64,000 bases of DNA from Neocallimastix lanati (nom. inval.) (GCA_016946835.1 JACVTC010000103.1:56001-120000); one strand, 5' to 3'; positions 37,701 through 48,400 are shown, counted from the stretch's first letter. The notes: generated from the sequence alone by a model not told the origin. Program-made: numbers and translations.

Positions 37701-38119
37701 TGAACATTCCTGATGATAAAGAGGAAGATTTTGATGATAATATCAATTTTTACGTGCTGTGTCTCCTTCTTGGCGGAAATGCAGTATTTGAAATCTTAAA
37801 GATCGGCTCGGGGGAAAGAAGGCGATTTATTAATAATATTTTTCAATCACCTTCGAACGAGTCTTCTTTCCCGATTTCATATTTTGTGGGGCTTGCGTAA
37901 TTCCTTACTAACGTTATGCCTATTGTGATTGGTGATTTTTACACCATGATCGATTTGTATAGTGTTAGACCTACCGTTGTCAAGAGCGTCGACGTCGTAA
38001 CGATAAGGCAAAGAAGAAATTCTGATACAGATTCGAATGATAATTTTCATCCACATGGAGTTATCTTCGATGAATGGGAAGAGTTAGAGGCCTTTTCGTC
38101 CTCGAATCTCATAACGTAG
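34744..38119 (+). pseudogene. LINE-B polyprotein remnant (endonuclease end, RT, finger)
   Basis: Relative to inverted copy B2, B1 has lost a base near 34903, so the endonuclease piece (KKHKDSREKAETDF, IVGDFNM) lies in another frame from the main frame. The latter is open from before 34943 to 37900. It encodes the endonuclease end (GHQFTWSNG, ISDHLPLIL), RT motifs APGPDGIPTEFF, NYRGISLIN, LAFLDHKKAYDSVP, GVRQGCPLSPILFN, GLFADDIVLLAP and YLGIPFN, and the CPTYCPCC...HWILLC finger. TAA at 37898 replaces what is GAA in family D. The same frame then continues to 38119 (tail KSVDVVTIRQ). The RT catalytic Asp residues are intact. The copy is 5'-truncated, so it cannot be autonomous. Confidence 0.88.
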
Positions 38120-38216
38120 TTTTTTAATATTAATATAAAAAAAAAAATTTCATGTATTTAAACTTCATGTATTTTTTTAAAAAAAAAAAATATTATTAAA
38201 TAAAGTTTATTCCTAG

Positions 38217-38252
<36 letters not shown>
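34744..38252 (+). mobile_element. LINE copy B1: 5'-truncated, nearly complete RT, poly(A)
   Basis: Begins after the D1 A-run with TTTGGGGTGTCAGATGTTC, inside the endonuclease coding region, and extends to a 32-base A-run (38221-38252) preceded by AATAAAG. It contains the C-terminal part of the endonuclease, the whole reverse transcriptase and the finger region. One base is missing near 34903 and there is one nonsense codon at 37898-37900. Confidence 0.88.
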
Positions 38253-38255
<3 letters not shown>

Positions 38256-39494
38256 ATTGCATACAAGAAAAAAGTTCTTTAATCCTTTGTTATTAATAAA
38301 GTAATTTATTATTCTCCTTTACTTGGTTCAAACAAATCTAGAACGGCCAGAATTCAAACATTAATTAATACTGGTCTATTTTGGTGTATCGGCTCCTTCT
38401 CTAAAAATGGTGAAACAAGTTCAGAAGACAATGACTATATTAGACATAATTCTACTATGAGTACTTATGCTCTATCTCGAGATCTAAGCATTCCTCCTAT
38501 TGCTGGTGTCTGCGCAGCCTTACAGATTAAATCTTTTGCAAAATGGAGTAAGTCAAACTGTATTATAAAGGATCTTATTAAATCTATTCCCAAAATGCAT
38601 CACTATTCCTGGACTAAAGAATCAAGAACACTGTATAAAAAAATCAAAAAATATAAATGTGAAAAATATGACGATATTTTAGAACGTTACTGGAAATCAG
38701 TTTCCAAATTTCAAGGTATTAAAGGTCAAAATTACGATTGTAATAAGTTCTCAAACAATAAAGCTATAATCATGCTTAGCTTAAAATATCCCCAATTCAA
38801 CTTAGGGTTTTCGTGGATTATACGTTTACGCTGTGGTTATAAATATAATACTACTATTGCTATTAGAATAGGTAGAGTTTCAGAAGATTGTCCCAAGTCT
38901 TGCCCCTGTTGTGGCGAAGATAAACAATCTTTTGAACATTGGATTTTTAAATGCGATGCTCTTGCATCTTTTAGATGGAATTCTTTAAATTTCATCGATG
39001 ATCTCTATGTTTTATTCCTTAGGAAGATTAGAGCGTTTAATCCTCTTTCTTCCTATGACTCTATTTCTAATTTTGAAGATTATATCAATCATTATATATA
39101 TTTGTTCCTTCTTGGTGGGACTTTAGTTTTAAATAAGCTACATTTCGATAGTGGGGAACAGAGACAATTAAATGAACTACTTTTCAAAGGTTCATCTGAG
39201 TCACCTGTTCCAAAAATTGTGGGCTTGGCGGAATTCTTAACAAGAGCAATACCTATCATAAGTAGTTCGTTTGAGCTATTATTTGATAGGTATTGCAAAA
39301 TACCAAACTTATCCAAGAGCGTCGACGTCGTACTGATAAGGCATAATGATAATACAGGATCGTCATCTATTTCTACGAAAGATGAATCTTGCCCTAGTAG
39401 TTCAATAAATGATGAATCCGGGGAGAGTTTAGTTGGACACCACACTATCTATTTTAAAGATGTTACTTCTAGGTTTTATTTCTTTTTTATTTGA
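38253..39494 (+). pseudogene. LINE-D ORF2 C-terminal half with one nonsense codon
   Basis: A single frame reads from the truncation point to the stop at 39494, interrupted only by TAA at 38280-38282. It encodes YYSPLLGSNKSRT, DLSIPPIAGVCAA and CPKSCPCC...HWIFKC, with the tail KSVDVVLIR. It covers the thumb/connection and finger parts only, with no RT active site. The Met at 38457 is internal. Confidence 0.82.
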
Positions 39495-39697
39495 TAGGAA
39501 GGGAAAAATTCCCGCATAGTACAACTTGCCGAAATACATAGTATTTTCGAGCTTTTTTATTTTTTTTATTTTTTAATTTTTTTATTTTTAATTTCAAATG
39601 TACTTTTCACCTACATGTATTTTTTAAAATAAAATTTAATAAAGTTTTGGAAGTGTATTCTCTTCCCTGTCTATAAAAAAAAAAAAAAAAAAAAAAC
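38253..39697 (+). mobile_element. LINE copy D2: 5'-truncated, poly(A)
   Basis: Starts immediately after the B1 A-run with CCTATTGCATACAAG (coding PIAYK), downstream of the RT catalytic motifs, and ends in an A-run at 39675-39697 after the family-D 3'UTR. Nearly identical to D1 where they overlap. Confidence 0.88.
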
Positions 39698-40007
39698 CAA
39701 GAGCGTCAATGCTGAAGGAACAGTAAGACAGGCCAGCAGGGCTAGCGCAACCAATGAAGATCATAATTTTGTATCTTAAAATTATGATTAACATTGCGAA
39801 GTCAAAATTAATTATTATACTTCAGTATAATAATGCCCTTGTGAAGTCTTACAAATATTAATTAAATGAAACTAGAATATATTATACCATTATTTTATTT
39901 TTATTTTGTGTTTTATTTTTTGTTTATTTTTTTATCTTTTTTTTATTATTTTATTACATGTATTTTATCAAATATTTAATTAATAAAGATGAAACAAGTT
40001 TGCTGCC

Positions 40008-40044
<37 letters not shown>
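39698..40044 (+). mobile_element. LINE copy A2: family-A 3' end fragment with poly(A)
   Basis: About 313 bp matching the last coding bases (KSVNAE region) and 3'UTR of family A, starting directly at the D2 A-run and closing with 34 A (40011-40044). The full-length element starts on the next base. Confidence 0.9.
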
Positions 40045-40046
<2 letters not shown>

Positions 40047-43000
40047 ACCCCCGAGCAGGGGTGTACTCGATTTATGTATTTAAATCGCCTGCAAGGGGAA
40101 TTAACTTTACTCTTATAAAGTAGATCCACAGTACTGGTGCAAAATAGTAGTAAAGTTATATTTTGTGTTAATTAATAACATTATGCGCAATGGTAATGTT
40201 ATTGGTAAAATTTTTCTGGTGAACACTCACTGCGGAATATAATGGTGCATTTTTGGAACATTGTTAAATAAGTTACACCCAAGAATTAGTAATACATTTT
40301 CATTGTATTTCTATTTTCATGTAGTATTACTATTCTCATGTAAGAATCTATTGTATTCAATTGTATTTCAACTTTATATTTCATGTATCACGTTGTAAGA
40401 GATTGATTCACTCTAAATCTTGTAGTAATTTATTTAACTTTTTACTAATTTTGTGCCATTTTATTTCATCAATTCAATCTTAGTCATTAAATACTTTATG
40501 ATATTCAATTTAAATAATATACTGAAAAAAGTGCTAAATCAAATTATTTTTCAATCATTCAACAAACTACTAATTATCGAAATTATTTACTCCAAAAAGA
40601 TATAAAATTATTACAATTCTCATTATACTCAAGACTTTATAATAAAAATTGACTTTTTTTTATTTTTTTTTTAGTTATTAATTTTTAGTTTTTTATTACT
40701 ATTATGGAAATCCAATTTATAAGAAATAAGAATTTCATTCTAAGAGGTTCAAGGTGCCACGGTATACCAATGGAGAATACGAAACTACTCTTTATCCGCG
40801 GACTTCGATCTTGGCCAGAAATCAAAATGAGAAGACATTTAAAGAAAACTCTGAATGAATTAAATGATAAGGTTTTATCAGTTAAACGTATTGCTAATTT
40901 TAATGATGCATTCTTTAAAATTAAAATAGTAGGTAATGAAGAAGAATTAACATCTATTACTGATTGTATTGTTAATAGTTTCAAACGTGCTTCAATTAAC
41001 GTTATTAATTGTAGCAAAAGGAATCATAAATACAGTTTTTCTTCACTCAAAAGGAAACATTTTGCCTTATCAGAAAAAGTGAATTCATCTTATAATATCA
41101 ACTTATTCACTACTTCAAATTCAAATGCAGATTCAAGTCAAAATTCAAATTCAAGTTCAAATACAGATTCATGTTCAAGTTCAAGTACAAGCTCAAGTTC
41201 AAGTTCAAGTACAAGTTTAAGTACAAGTTCAAGTACAGGTTCAAGTTCAAGTTCAAGTCCAAGTTCAAGTACAATTTCAAGTTCAAGTTCAAGTACAAGT
41301 TCAAGTACAAGTTCAAGTTCAAGTTCAAGTTCAAGTACAAGTTCAAGTTCAATTTCAAATTTATGTTTAAATTCAGTTTCAAGCTCAGATTCAAATTCAA
41401 ATTTCAGTTCAATCAATTATAATAATTCCAATAATATTAATAACACTCATATTAATAATAATACAGTTAAAGAATTTTCTCTATGTGTCAGTTGGAATAC
41501 TAATGGATGGAACTTTGATAAAAAAGACAGTGTTGAATTCTTTATTTCAATGTACAAACCACTTTTCTTATGCTTTCAGGAAACAGGAAATGGTTCAGGT
41601 TCTAGCAGTAAATATCCATGTCGAGTATCATTAAAAAACTACAAACATTTCTTCAAAAAAGCTAATAATGAAATTCCCGGTAAAAGAGGTCTTTATATTG
41701 GGTTTCATAATTCTTGTCAAGCCTCTCTTGAAAACAACACTTATGAGTATATTATTTCCTTGTATACTTATAATTTTTGGAATTTCACTAAATGTTCTAT
41801 TGGTAATGTGTACGTACCTCATAGTGGCCATAGCCTTCATGCTAGAGCTGCTAGAATTGAAATATTGTCTTGGTTAAATAGTCACTCTTCTCATCCTTCA
41901 ATGTTGGTTGGTGATTTTAATTTACCTACTGAGAAATTAAGTAATTTGCTCTCTAAATTTAGTAATTGGAAAATTCTTCCCTTATGGGGCTCCCCAATTT
42001 CATGGAGTAGAGGTAATAAAGAATCTGATATAGATCATGCGATTGTCAATGATCATATGTTAGATTTACTTTCATATGGTACTTTTATTGACTTTCCCCC
42101 CATTTCGGATCATAAACCTTTATTAATAAAAGGTAAATGTTTTTCATCAGTTAATTCAGATAATTCTTTCTCTCTGCCTAAAAAGACAGTTAAATGGGAT
42201 AGATTAAAATGTATAAATGAAAAAGAATCAATTTTTGACAACAACTATTTTAGTGTATTAGAGGAAGTGATTCCAGATCCTAATATTAGTATTGATGATA
42301 TTTCAAAGAAATTTATTTCAACTTCATTCAATATTGCTAAGGAACTTAATATCACGTCAATTTCAGAAGTTCGAAAATCTTTTTTTCATATGTCTCAGAA
42401 AATATTTAATTTGCAAAAACTCAAAATGAAATTATATAAATCCATTAAAAGAAGAGGTTCTTATCATAATTTAGATGAATTTGAAGAATTAATTGATAAA
42501 TATAATAGAATGTGCAAAATTATTCATCATATGTGTAATATTTATAGGAAAACTGAATACCAACATTGGATTAATACAGGATGTGAATATATGAAATCTC
42601 ATAACCCTAAAAAAGCTTGGAAATGGCTTAAAACAACAGCAAAAGTAGATAAATTTAAAAATATGTCAAATTCTCCAGTAAAGGACAAAAATGGTAAACT
42701 AGCTACTTCTACTAAAGAACAGTTAGAAGTATGGCACAATCACTATAAAAAACTTGCTTCAAGCCATTCTGATATCAATAGTGCATTAATCGAATGGTAT
42801 AATAAATTTTCCAATGGAACAATTAGGTATACGAGACACAATGAATGGGATATAAATCAAGACATCAGTATAGAAGAAATTAGAGAAGCAATTTTGGCTA
42901 CTCCAAATTTTAAAGCTTCAGGCCCGGATGGAATTCCTATTGAATTTTATAAAGCTTTAATTCCTCCGGATGACGAAAATTCAGTAAATAATTCTTCTTC

Positions 43001-45371
43001 TGGTTTAAATTGTTTACAGAAGATATACTCAAGAATTTGGAATGGAGAATTTCTTAGCTCATGGAATGAAGCAAGTATTATATCTATTCCTAAAAAAGGA
43101 GATGATCTATCTGATTGTGACAATTATCGAGGTATCTCTCTGATTAACAATGGTATTAAACTCATTTCGAAAATAGTCTCCAAAAGAATTTCAGAATATG
43201 GACTTAAAAATAATTTTATTAGGCCAGAGCAATTTGGATTTCGTACTAAAGAAGAATGTGTTAGTTTATTTATTTCAATTCGAGAAATTTGTCAAAGGCG
43301 TAAAAATGATAATAAAGAAACTTACCTAGCTTTTCTAGATTTAAAAAAGGCATATGATTCTGTTCCAATAGGTAATATTTTATATAAATTAGATGCTTTA
43401 GGTATTAGAGGTAAATGTTATCAATTTATAAAAAATCTATATTTGACATCCAAAGCCAGTGTTAAAATTGATGATCAATATTCGGAATCTTTTAATATTA
43501 TGAAAGGAGTTAGACAAGGTTGTCCACTATCACCAATTCTTTTCAATCTTTTTATTAATGACATTTTTAATGATGTTTCAGAACTTGGAATTCCTTTAGG
43601 CGAATCTAGATGTTGTGGTGGACTCTTTGCAGATGATATTGTTCTATGCGCACCGTCAAGAACTAAGTTGAAAAAAATGCTTAAGAAGGTAAATGAATGG
43701 GCTAAATTTAATATGATGAATTTTGGAATTAACAAGTGTGCAACGATGGTGATTCGACCAGACACACCTCTTTTTCAAAATAAAAGAGATCCTACTTTTT
43801 ATCTTGCTGGTCAACCAATTCCAATAACTAAATGTTATACCTATTTAGGTATACCATTTGATAAAAGCTTATCGTTGAAACCTATTATTAAATTACTTAA
43901 CTCTAAAGTTACTAAAGCTCTCTTTTCTGTTAGTAAATTTCTTTCAAATTCCAAAATTCCTATTCCATTTAAGAAGATTATAATTAACTCTTATGTACTT
44001 AGTAAAGTCTCTTACTTTGCACCTTTACTTGGTTCGAATAAAACGAGAACAAATAATACTCAGAAATTAATTAATAAAGGATTAAGATGGATTGCAGGTA
44101 TACAAAAAGCCAAATCATTTATTAATGTATATTCTATTTCAAAAGATTTACATATTCCTCCATTGTCAGCTAAGTGTGCTTTGTCTCAGGTCAAATGTTT
44201 TGATAAATGGAAAAATTCAAATTGTATTATTTCCTATTTAGTTAATAATATTCCAAAATCTAGAAAATATACATGGACAAAAGGAAGTAGAACTCTTAAA
44301 CGTAAACTAGAGAAAAGAGGTAATAACGATAATAAAATCAAGGATTTTTATTGGAAAAGAGATATGAAAATCAATTCTATTAAAGCTGAGTTTTATGACA
44401 AAAACAAATTCGAAGAAACATCAAAATTTATAAAACTTTGTTATGACTATCCTGATCTTTCATATGGTTTCTATTGGCTATTGAGAGCACGAAGCGGATA
44501 TAGATTAGATGCTAGAATTGCTAAAGCTGCAAAAATAGTGGATCAAATGTGTCCTAATTTTTGTCCCTGTTGTAAAAGTAATAAACAATGGATAAGTCAT
44601 TGGTTAATTGATTGTCCATTTTTCAATCATACTCGTAGTAAAGTTAATGATAAAATTTTATTTTTATATAATGCTTTTTACCGTGGCAACCTAACAAATG
44701 ATATTGTTAATAGTAATAATGATAATAGTAATAGTAATAATAGTAATAGTTATAATAGTAATAATAATATTAGTAATAGTATTTTTAGTAATGTTAGTAA
44801 TAGTATTGAAAATAATGTGTATATTGATTCTAGTGTGTGTGAAAAAGTGTTTAATTTCCTTCTTGGAGGTCGAAGTATTAATAACAGTACAAGGGAATGG
44901 GAGGATCTATTTAAGTGCCAGATGAAATCAGGTGCTTATTCTGATACTCCGTTCTTAGTGGTTACTGCGGCACTTCTCCAATCGATTATACCTATTGCTA
45001 TTGGCCAGCAATGGTCTTTGTTCAATAGGTTCAAATCGAATCGTACTACTACTACCAAGAGCGTCAATGCTGAAGAAACAGTAAGACAGGCCAGCAGGGC
45101 TAGCGCAACCAATGAAGATCATAATTTTGTATCTTAAAATTATGATTAACATTGCGAAGTCAAAGTTAATTATTATACTTCAGTATAATAATGCCCTTGT
45201 GAAGTCTTACAAATATTAATTAAATGAAACTAGAATATATTATACCATTATTTTATTTTTATTTTGTGTTTTATTTTTTTTTTATTTTTTTATCTTTTTT
45301 TTTTTTTTTTTATTTTATTACATGTATTTTATCAAATATTTAATTAATAAAGATGAAACAAGTTTGCTGCC

Positions 45372-45404
<33 letters not shown>
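40045..45404 (+). mobile_element. Full-length family-A LINE (A3), apparently intact
   Basis: A 659-bp leader starts TTACCCCCGAGCAGGGG, in which ACCCC (40047) and GGGGT (40058) can form a tight hairpin. A 1477-codon ORF, a 3'UTR of about 235 bp with AATAAAG, and a 30-base A-run (45375-45404) follow. No frameshift or stop breaks the ORF. Five 3' ends of this family lie within 15 kb, so A3 or a very close relative has been active recently. The leader has no TATA box and probably carries the internal promoter usual for LINEs. Confidence 0.92.
40704..45137 (+). CDS. LINE-A polyprotein: N-domain, AP endonuclease, reverse transcriptase, finger
   Basis: 1477 residues in one frame. Residues 1-120 form a domain shared with family C (RGSRC.G, FIRG..SW, LSVKRI..FND.FF.IK) and may stand in for a separate ORF1 RNA-binding protein. 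Residues about 130-225 are a Ser/Thr linker from a TTCAAG-type DNA repeat. The AP-like endonuclease (about 255-475) has SWNTNGW, FQET, VGDFNLP, SDIDHAIV and SDHKPLL and would nick the target. The RT (about 735-1060) has SGPDGIPIEF, NYRGISLIN, AFLDLKKAYDS, GVRQGCPLSPILFN, FADDIVLCAP and YLGIPFD, including the catalytic Asp residues. From about 1283 comes CPNFCPCC...HWLIDC, then an Asn-rich (AATAGT)n stretch and tail KSVNAEETVRQ. All expected catalytic motifs are present. The start is the first ATG after the leader and aligns with family C. Confidence 0.93.
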   Translation: MEIQFIRNKNFILRGSRCHGIPMENTKLLFIRGLRSWPEIKMRRHLKKTLNELNDKVLSVKRIANFNDAFFKIKIVGNEEELTSITDCIVNSFKRASINVINCSKRNHKYSFSSLKRKHFALSEKVNSSYNINLFTTSNSNADSSQNSNSSSNTDSCSSSSTSSSSSSSTSLSTSSSTGSSSSSSPSSSTISSSSSSTSSSTSSSSSSSSSTSSSSISNLCLNSVSSSDSNSNFSSINYNNSNNINNTHINNNTVKEFSLCVSWNTNGWNFDKKDSVEFFISMYKPLFLCFQETGNGSGSSSKYPCRVSLKNYKHFFKKANNEIPGKRGLYIGFHNSCQASLENNTYEYIISLYTYNFWNFTKCSIGNVYVPHSGHSLHARAARIEILSWLNSHSSHPSMLVGDFNLPTEKLSNLLSKFSNWKILPLWGSPISWSRGNKESDIDHAIVNDHMLDLLSYGTFIDFPPISDHKPLLIKGKCFSSVNSDNSFSLPKKTVKWDRLKCINEKESIFDNNYFSVLEEVIPDPNISIDDISKKFISTSFNIAKELNITSISEVRKSFFHMSQKIFNLQKLKMKLYKSIKRRGSYHNLDEFEELIDKYNRMCKIIHHMCNIYRKTEYQHWINTGCEYMKSHNPKKAWKWLKTTAKVDKFKNMSNSPVKDKNGKLATSTKEQLEVWHNHYKKLASSHSDINSALIEWYNKFSNGTIRYTRHNEWDINQDISIEEIREAILATPNFKASGPDGIPIEFYKALIPPDDENSVNNSSSGLNCLQKIYSRIWNGEFLSSWNEASIISIPKKGDDLSDCDNYRGISLINNGIKLISKIVSKRISEYGLKNNFIRPEQFGFRTKEECVSLFISIREICQRRKNDNKETYLAFLDLKKAYDSVPIGNILYKLDALGIRGKCYQFIKNLYLTSKASVKIDDQYSESFNIMKGVRQGCPLSPILFNLFINDIFNDVSELGIPLGESRCCGGLFADDIVLCAPSRTKLKKMLKKVNEWAKFNMMNFGINKCATMVIRPDTPLFQNKRDPTFYLAGQPIPITKCYTYLGIPFDKSLSLKPIIKLLNSKVTKALFSVSKFLSNSKIPIPFKKIIINSYVLSKVSYFAPLLGSNKTRTNNTQKLINKGLRWIAGIQKAKSFINVYSISKDLHIPPLSAKCALSQVKCFDKWKNSNCIISYLVNNIPKSRKYTWTKGSRTLKRKLEKRGNNDNKIKDFYWKRDMKINSIKAEFYDKNKFEETSKFIKLCYDYPDLSYGFYWLLRARSGYRLDARIAKAAKIVDQMCPNFCPCCKSNKQWISHWLIDCPFFNHTRSKVNDKILFLYNAFYRGNLTNDIVNSNNDNSNSNNSNSYNSNNNISNSIFSNVSNSIENNVYIDSSVCEKVFNFLLGGRSINNSTREWEDLFKCQMKSGAYSDTPFLVVTAALLQSIIPIAIGQQWSLFNRFKSNRTTTTKSVNAEETVRQASRASATNEDHNFVS

Positions 45405-45406
<2 letters not shown>

Positions 45407-47614
45407 TTTTAAATCCAACGATTCATTAAAAGGTATACCAAGATATGTATATTGATTAGTGCTTGGTATATAGTTAATACCAAGTCTAAATGTAGGATTT
45501 TCATAATGTCTTGAAGGTATAAAATTCTTTGGTTTAACAACTAGTGTAGCGCATTTATTGATTCCAAAGGTCATTTCATTTTTAATACCCCAATCATGAG
45601 CAATATTCAAAAGGTTTTTAAGTGAAGATTTTGTAGGAGCTAATAATACAATATCATCAGCAAATAATCCACCACAACACTTTTTCTTTTCAGTAATCAC
45701 ACCATAACTTTTACATTTATCAAAAATATCATTGATAAATATATTGAATAAAATAGGTGAGAGAGGACACCCTTGACGAACACCACGGTGTATTGGAAAT
45801 TCTTTTGAAAGTTTACCATTAAAGTTTGCACGAGCTTTCGAGGTAAGGTATAGATTAGTAATGAATTGAAGGCATTTACCACGAATACCAAGATTATTTA
45901 GTTTAGTAAGTATATTGTAAATTGGAACTGAATCATAAGCTTTTTTATGGTCAAGAAAGGCAAGAAAGGTAAATTTATCCTTAAATTTTCTTCTTTGACA
46001 AATTTCACGAATGGATACAAATAAACTAATACATTCTTCTTTATTTCTAAAACCAAACTGTTCTGGTCTAATTATTCCATTAGAAAAAGCATAGTCCGAT
46101 ATTCTTTTAGTGACAATTTTTGATAGAATTTTTAAACCTACATTGATGAGTGAAATACCACGATAATTATTACAATCTGAAAGATCCCCTTTTTTAGGAA
46201 TAGAAACAATAGAAGCAGAGTTCCATTCATTAGGAAAGTCACCATCCCAAATTTTATTAAAAAGTAATAACAGACACTTTGCACAATCGGAATAAGTAAC
46301 CTCTTGATTAGAGTCATCCTGAGAAGAAGTACTACTCTCAGAATTAAAAAATGCTTTAAAAAATTCTGTAGGTATACCATCAGGACCAGGTGCCTTGTTA
46401 TTTTTCATTGAAAGAACAGTTGAATGAATTTCTGACATGGAAATAGGTTGATTAATATCCCATGATTCCTGAGGAGTAGAAGAATTATTAAGTATTCTTT
46501 TCCAATAATTTTCATTAAGACTGTGACCAGTTATATCAGAAGCAAGTTCTTCATAGTGTTCTGCAAAACGATTGAGTTGATCTTCTTGGGATACTAGAAC
46601 ATTACCTTCTTTATCTTTAATGTATACAGGTGATTGGGAAGGAGAGTAAGAAGGTTTAGAGATTTTCTTAAGTCCAGACCAACCACGCTGGGCATCATTT
46701 TTTAAGAAACATTCGCCGATGGAATGAATCAAATTTTTAAATCTAATAATCCTAATATTTCTTTTAATACTAATGATATAATCAGAAAGAACTCTATATT
46801 CTTTTGAGAGATCACAAAATTCTTGAAGATTAGACAAATCATTACTAAGTTTAAAATTTTTAATCCTTTTATAAAATAAATGTTTTTCATGTGATAATTT
46901 CTTAATATAAGCAGGACAATGGAACGCTGAACCCTGTAAATTTGTAGGAACTCTTGCATGAATGTCATCGCCTATTTTATTTGCTGTGTCAAGAAGTATT
47001 TTAACCATTGTATTAGAGTCTAGATTATCATTATGTTCAAATTCATCCAGTAAACATGTGAATTTATTATGAGAGAAGATTGCTTCACGTTTATCCCTAC
47101 AAATTCGATTAGACCACTTAATTTGTTTATCCCGAGGGGGAGTAACAAAACCATCAGGAGATATTTTTTTATAAGAAAGAATAAGTGGTAAATGGTCAGA
47201 GATGTCATTAAAAGAGTAGCATACAGAAGCAATATTCAGATAATTTCTTAATTTATCGTTCACTACTATAAAATCAATACAAGAATTCTTTCCACCATTA
47301 GACCAAGTAAATTGATGACCAACCATATCCATAACAAACCATTGAGGGGAAATTCTAAGAATAAGATCTTTGAGTTGTTGCTTAGTCATGTTGAAATCAC
47401 CAACAATAGCCGAAGGGTTATTCTGATGGTTCTTGAGCCAATTAGCAAAATCAGTTTCCGCTTTTTCTCTAGAATCTTTGTGTTTTTTGCTAGGGATGTA
47501 AATGTTCCCTAAAGAACATCTGACACCCCAAAAAGAGAATATATTTACTGAGAGTATATATCTATATTCAAAATTATCATTAGTGAATTGGCAGGAGGAG
47601 TGCACACCTACATA
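45405..47614 (-). pseudogene. LINE-B polyprotein fragment (endonuclease and most of RT), inverted
   Basis: The minus frame is open across the whole fragment, and its apparent ends lie in flanking DNA: it enters from family-A sequence at the right and runs into the A3 A-tail (read as poly-Phe) at the left. It keeps ISDHLPLILS, APGPDGIPTEFF, LAFLDHKKAYDSVP, GVRQGCPLSPILFN and GLFADDIVLLAP. It does not have B1's one-base deletion near the endonuclease, so it is the better reference for family B. The N-terminal and finger regions are missing. Confidence 0.85.
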
Positions 47615-47898
47615 AAGGCCAGCAGGGCTAGCGCAACCAATGAAGATCATAATTTTGTATCTTAAAATTATGATTAACATTGCGAAGTCAAAATTAATTA
47701 TTATACTTCAGTATAATAATGCCCTTGTGAAGTCTTACAAATATTAATTAAATGAAACTAGAATATATTATACCATTATTTTATTTTTATTTTATTTTGT
47801 GTTTTATTTTTTGTTTATTTTTTTATCCTTTTTTTATTATTTTATTACATGTATTTTATCAAATATTTAATTAATAAAGATGGAACAAGCTTGCTGCC

Positions 47899-47931
<33 letters not shown>
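45405..47931. mobile_element. Composite insertion: inverted family-B body joined to family-A 3' end with poly(A)
   Basis: 45405-47614 is family B in minus orientation, cut at both ends: it runs from the endonuclease middle (GLYVGVHSSC) to RT segment ESLDLKP. At 47615 it changes abruptly into plus-orientation family-A 3' sequence (GGCCAGCAGGGCTAGCG), which ends in 30 A (47902-47931). An inverted 5' part followed by a direct 3' part with a poly(A) tail is the signature of twin priming. Here the two halves come from different families. Confidence 0.82.
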
Positions 47932-47933
<2 letters not shown>

Positions 47934-48400
47934 GCCAGATGAAATCAGGTGCTTATTCTGATACTCCGTTCTTGGTGGTTACTGCGGCACTTCTCCAATC
48001 GATTATACCTATTGCTATTGGCCAGCAATGGTCTTTGTTCAATAGGTTCAAATCGAATCGTACTACTACTACCAAGAGCGTCAATGCTGAAGAAACAGTA
48101 AGACAGGCCAGCAGGGCTAGCGCAACCAATGAAGATCATAATTTTGTATCTTAAAATTATGATTAACATTGCGAAGTCAAAATTAATTATTATACTTCAG
48201 TATAATAATGCCCTTGTGAAGTCTTACAAATATTAATTAAATGAAACTAAAATATATTATACCATTATTTTATTTTCTTTTGTGTTTTATTTTTTGTTTA
48301 TTTTTTTTATCCTTTTTTTATTATTTTATTACATGTATTTTATCAAATATTTAATTAATAAAGATGAAACAAGTTTGCTGCCGTTAAAAAAAAAAAAAAA
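47932..48400 (+). mobile_element. LINE copy A5: family-A 3' end fragment with poly(A)
   Basis: Begins GTGCCAGATGAAATCAGG directly at the preceding A-run, encodes the last about 72 residues of the family-A protein (stop at 48154), then the 3'UTR and a 15-base A-run (48386-48400). Confidence 0.9.

Noticed and set aside
41110-41422. Frames of alternating Leu/Asn, Glu/Phe/Leu and Lys/Phe on both strands in the LINE-A linker
   Set aside because: The TTCAAG-type hexamer repeat lacks stops in all frames. Only the Ser/Thr frame is continuous with the polyprotein.
45344-47680. Apparent 778-residue minus-strand protein with a family-A-like start and a poly-Phe end
   Set aside because: Its N-terminus comes from family-A 3' DNA read backwards and its C-terminus from the A3 poly(A) tail. 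Only the middle is a real, inverted LINE-B fragment.
47849-48154. Plus-strand frame with a poly-Lys stretch joining two LINE-A 3' ends
   Set aside because: It reads through the A4 poly(A) into A5, so it is an artefact of unit stacking.
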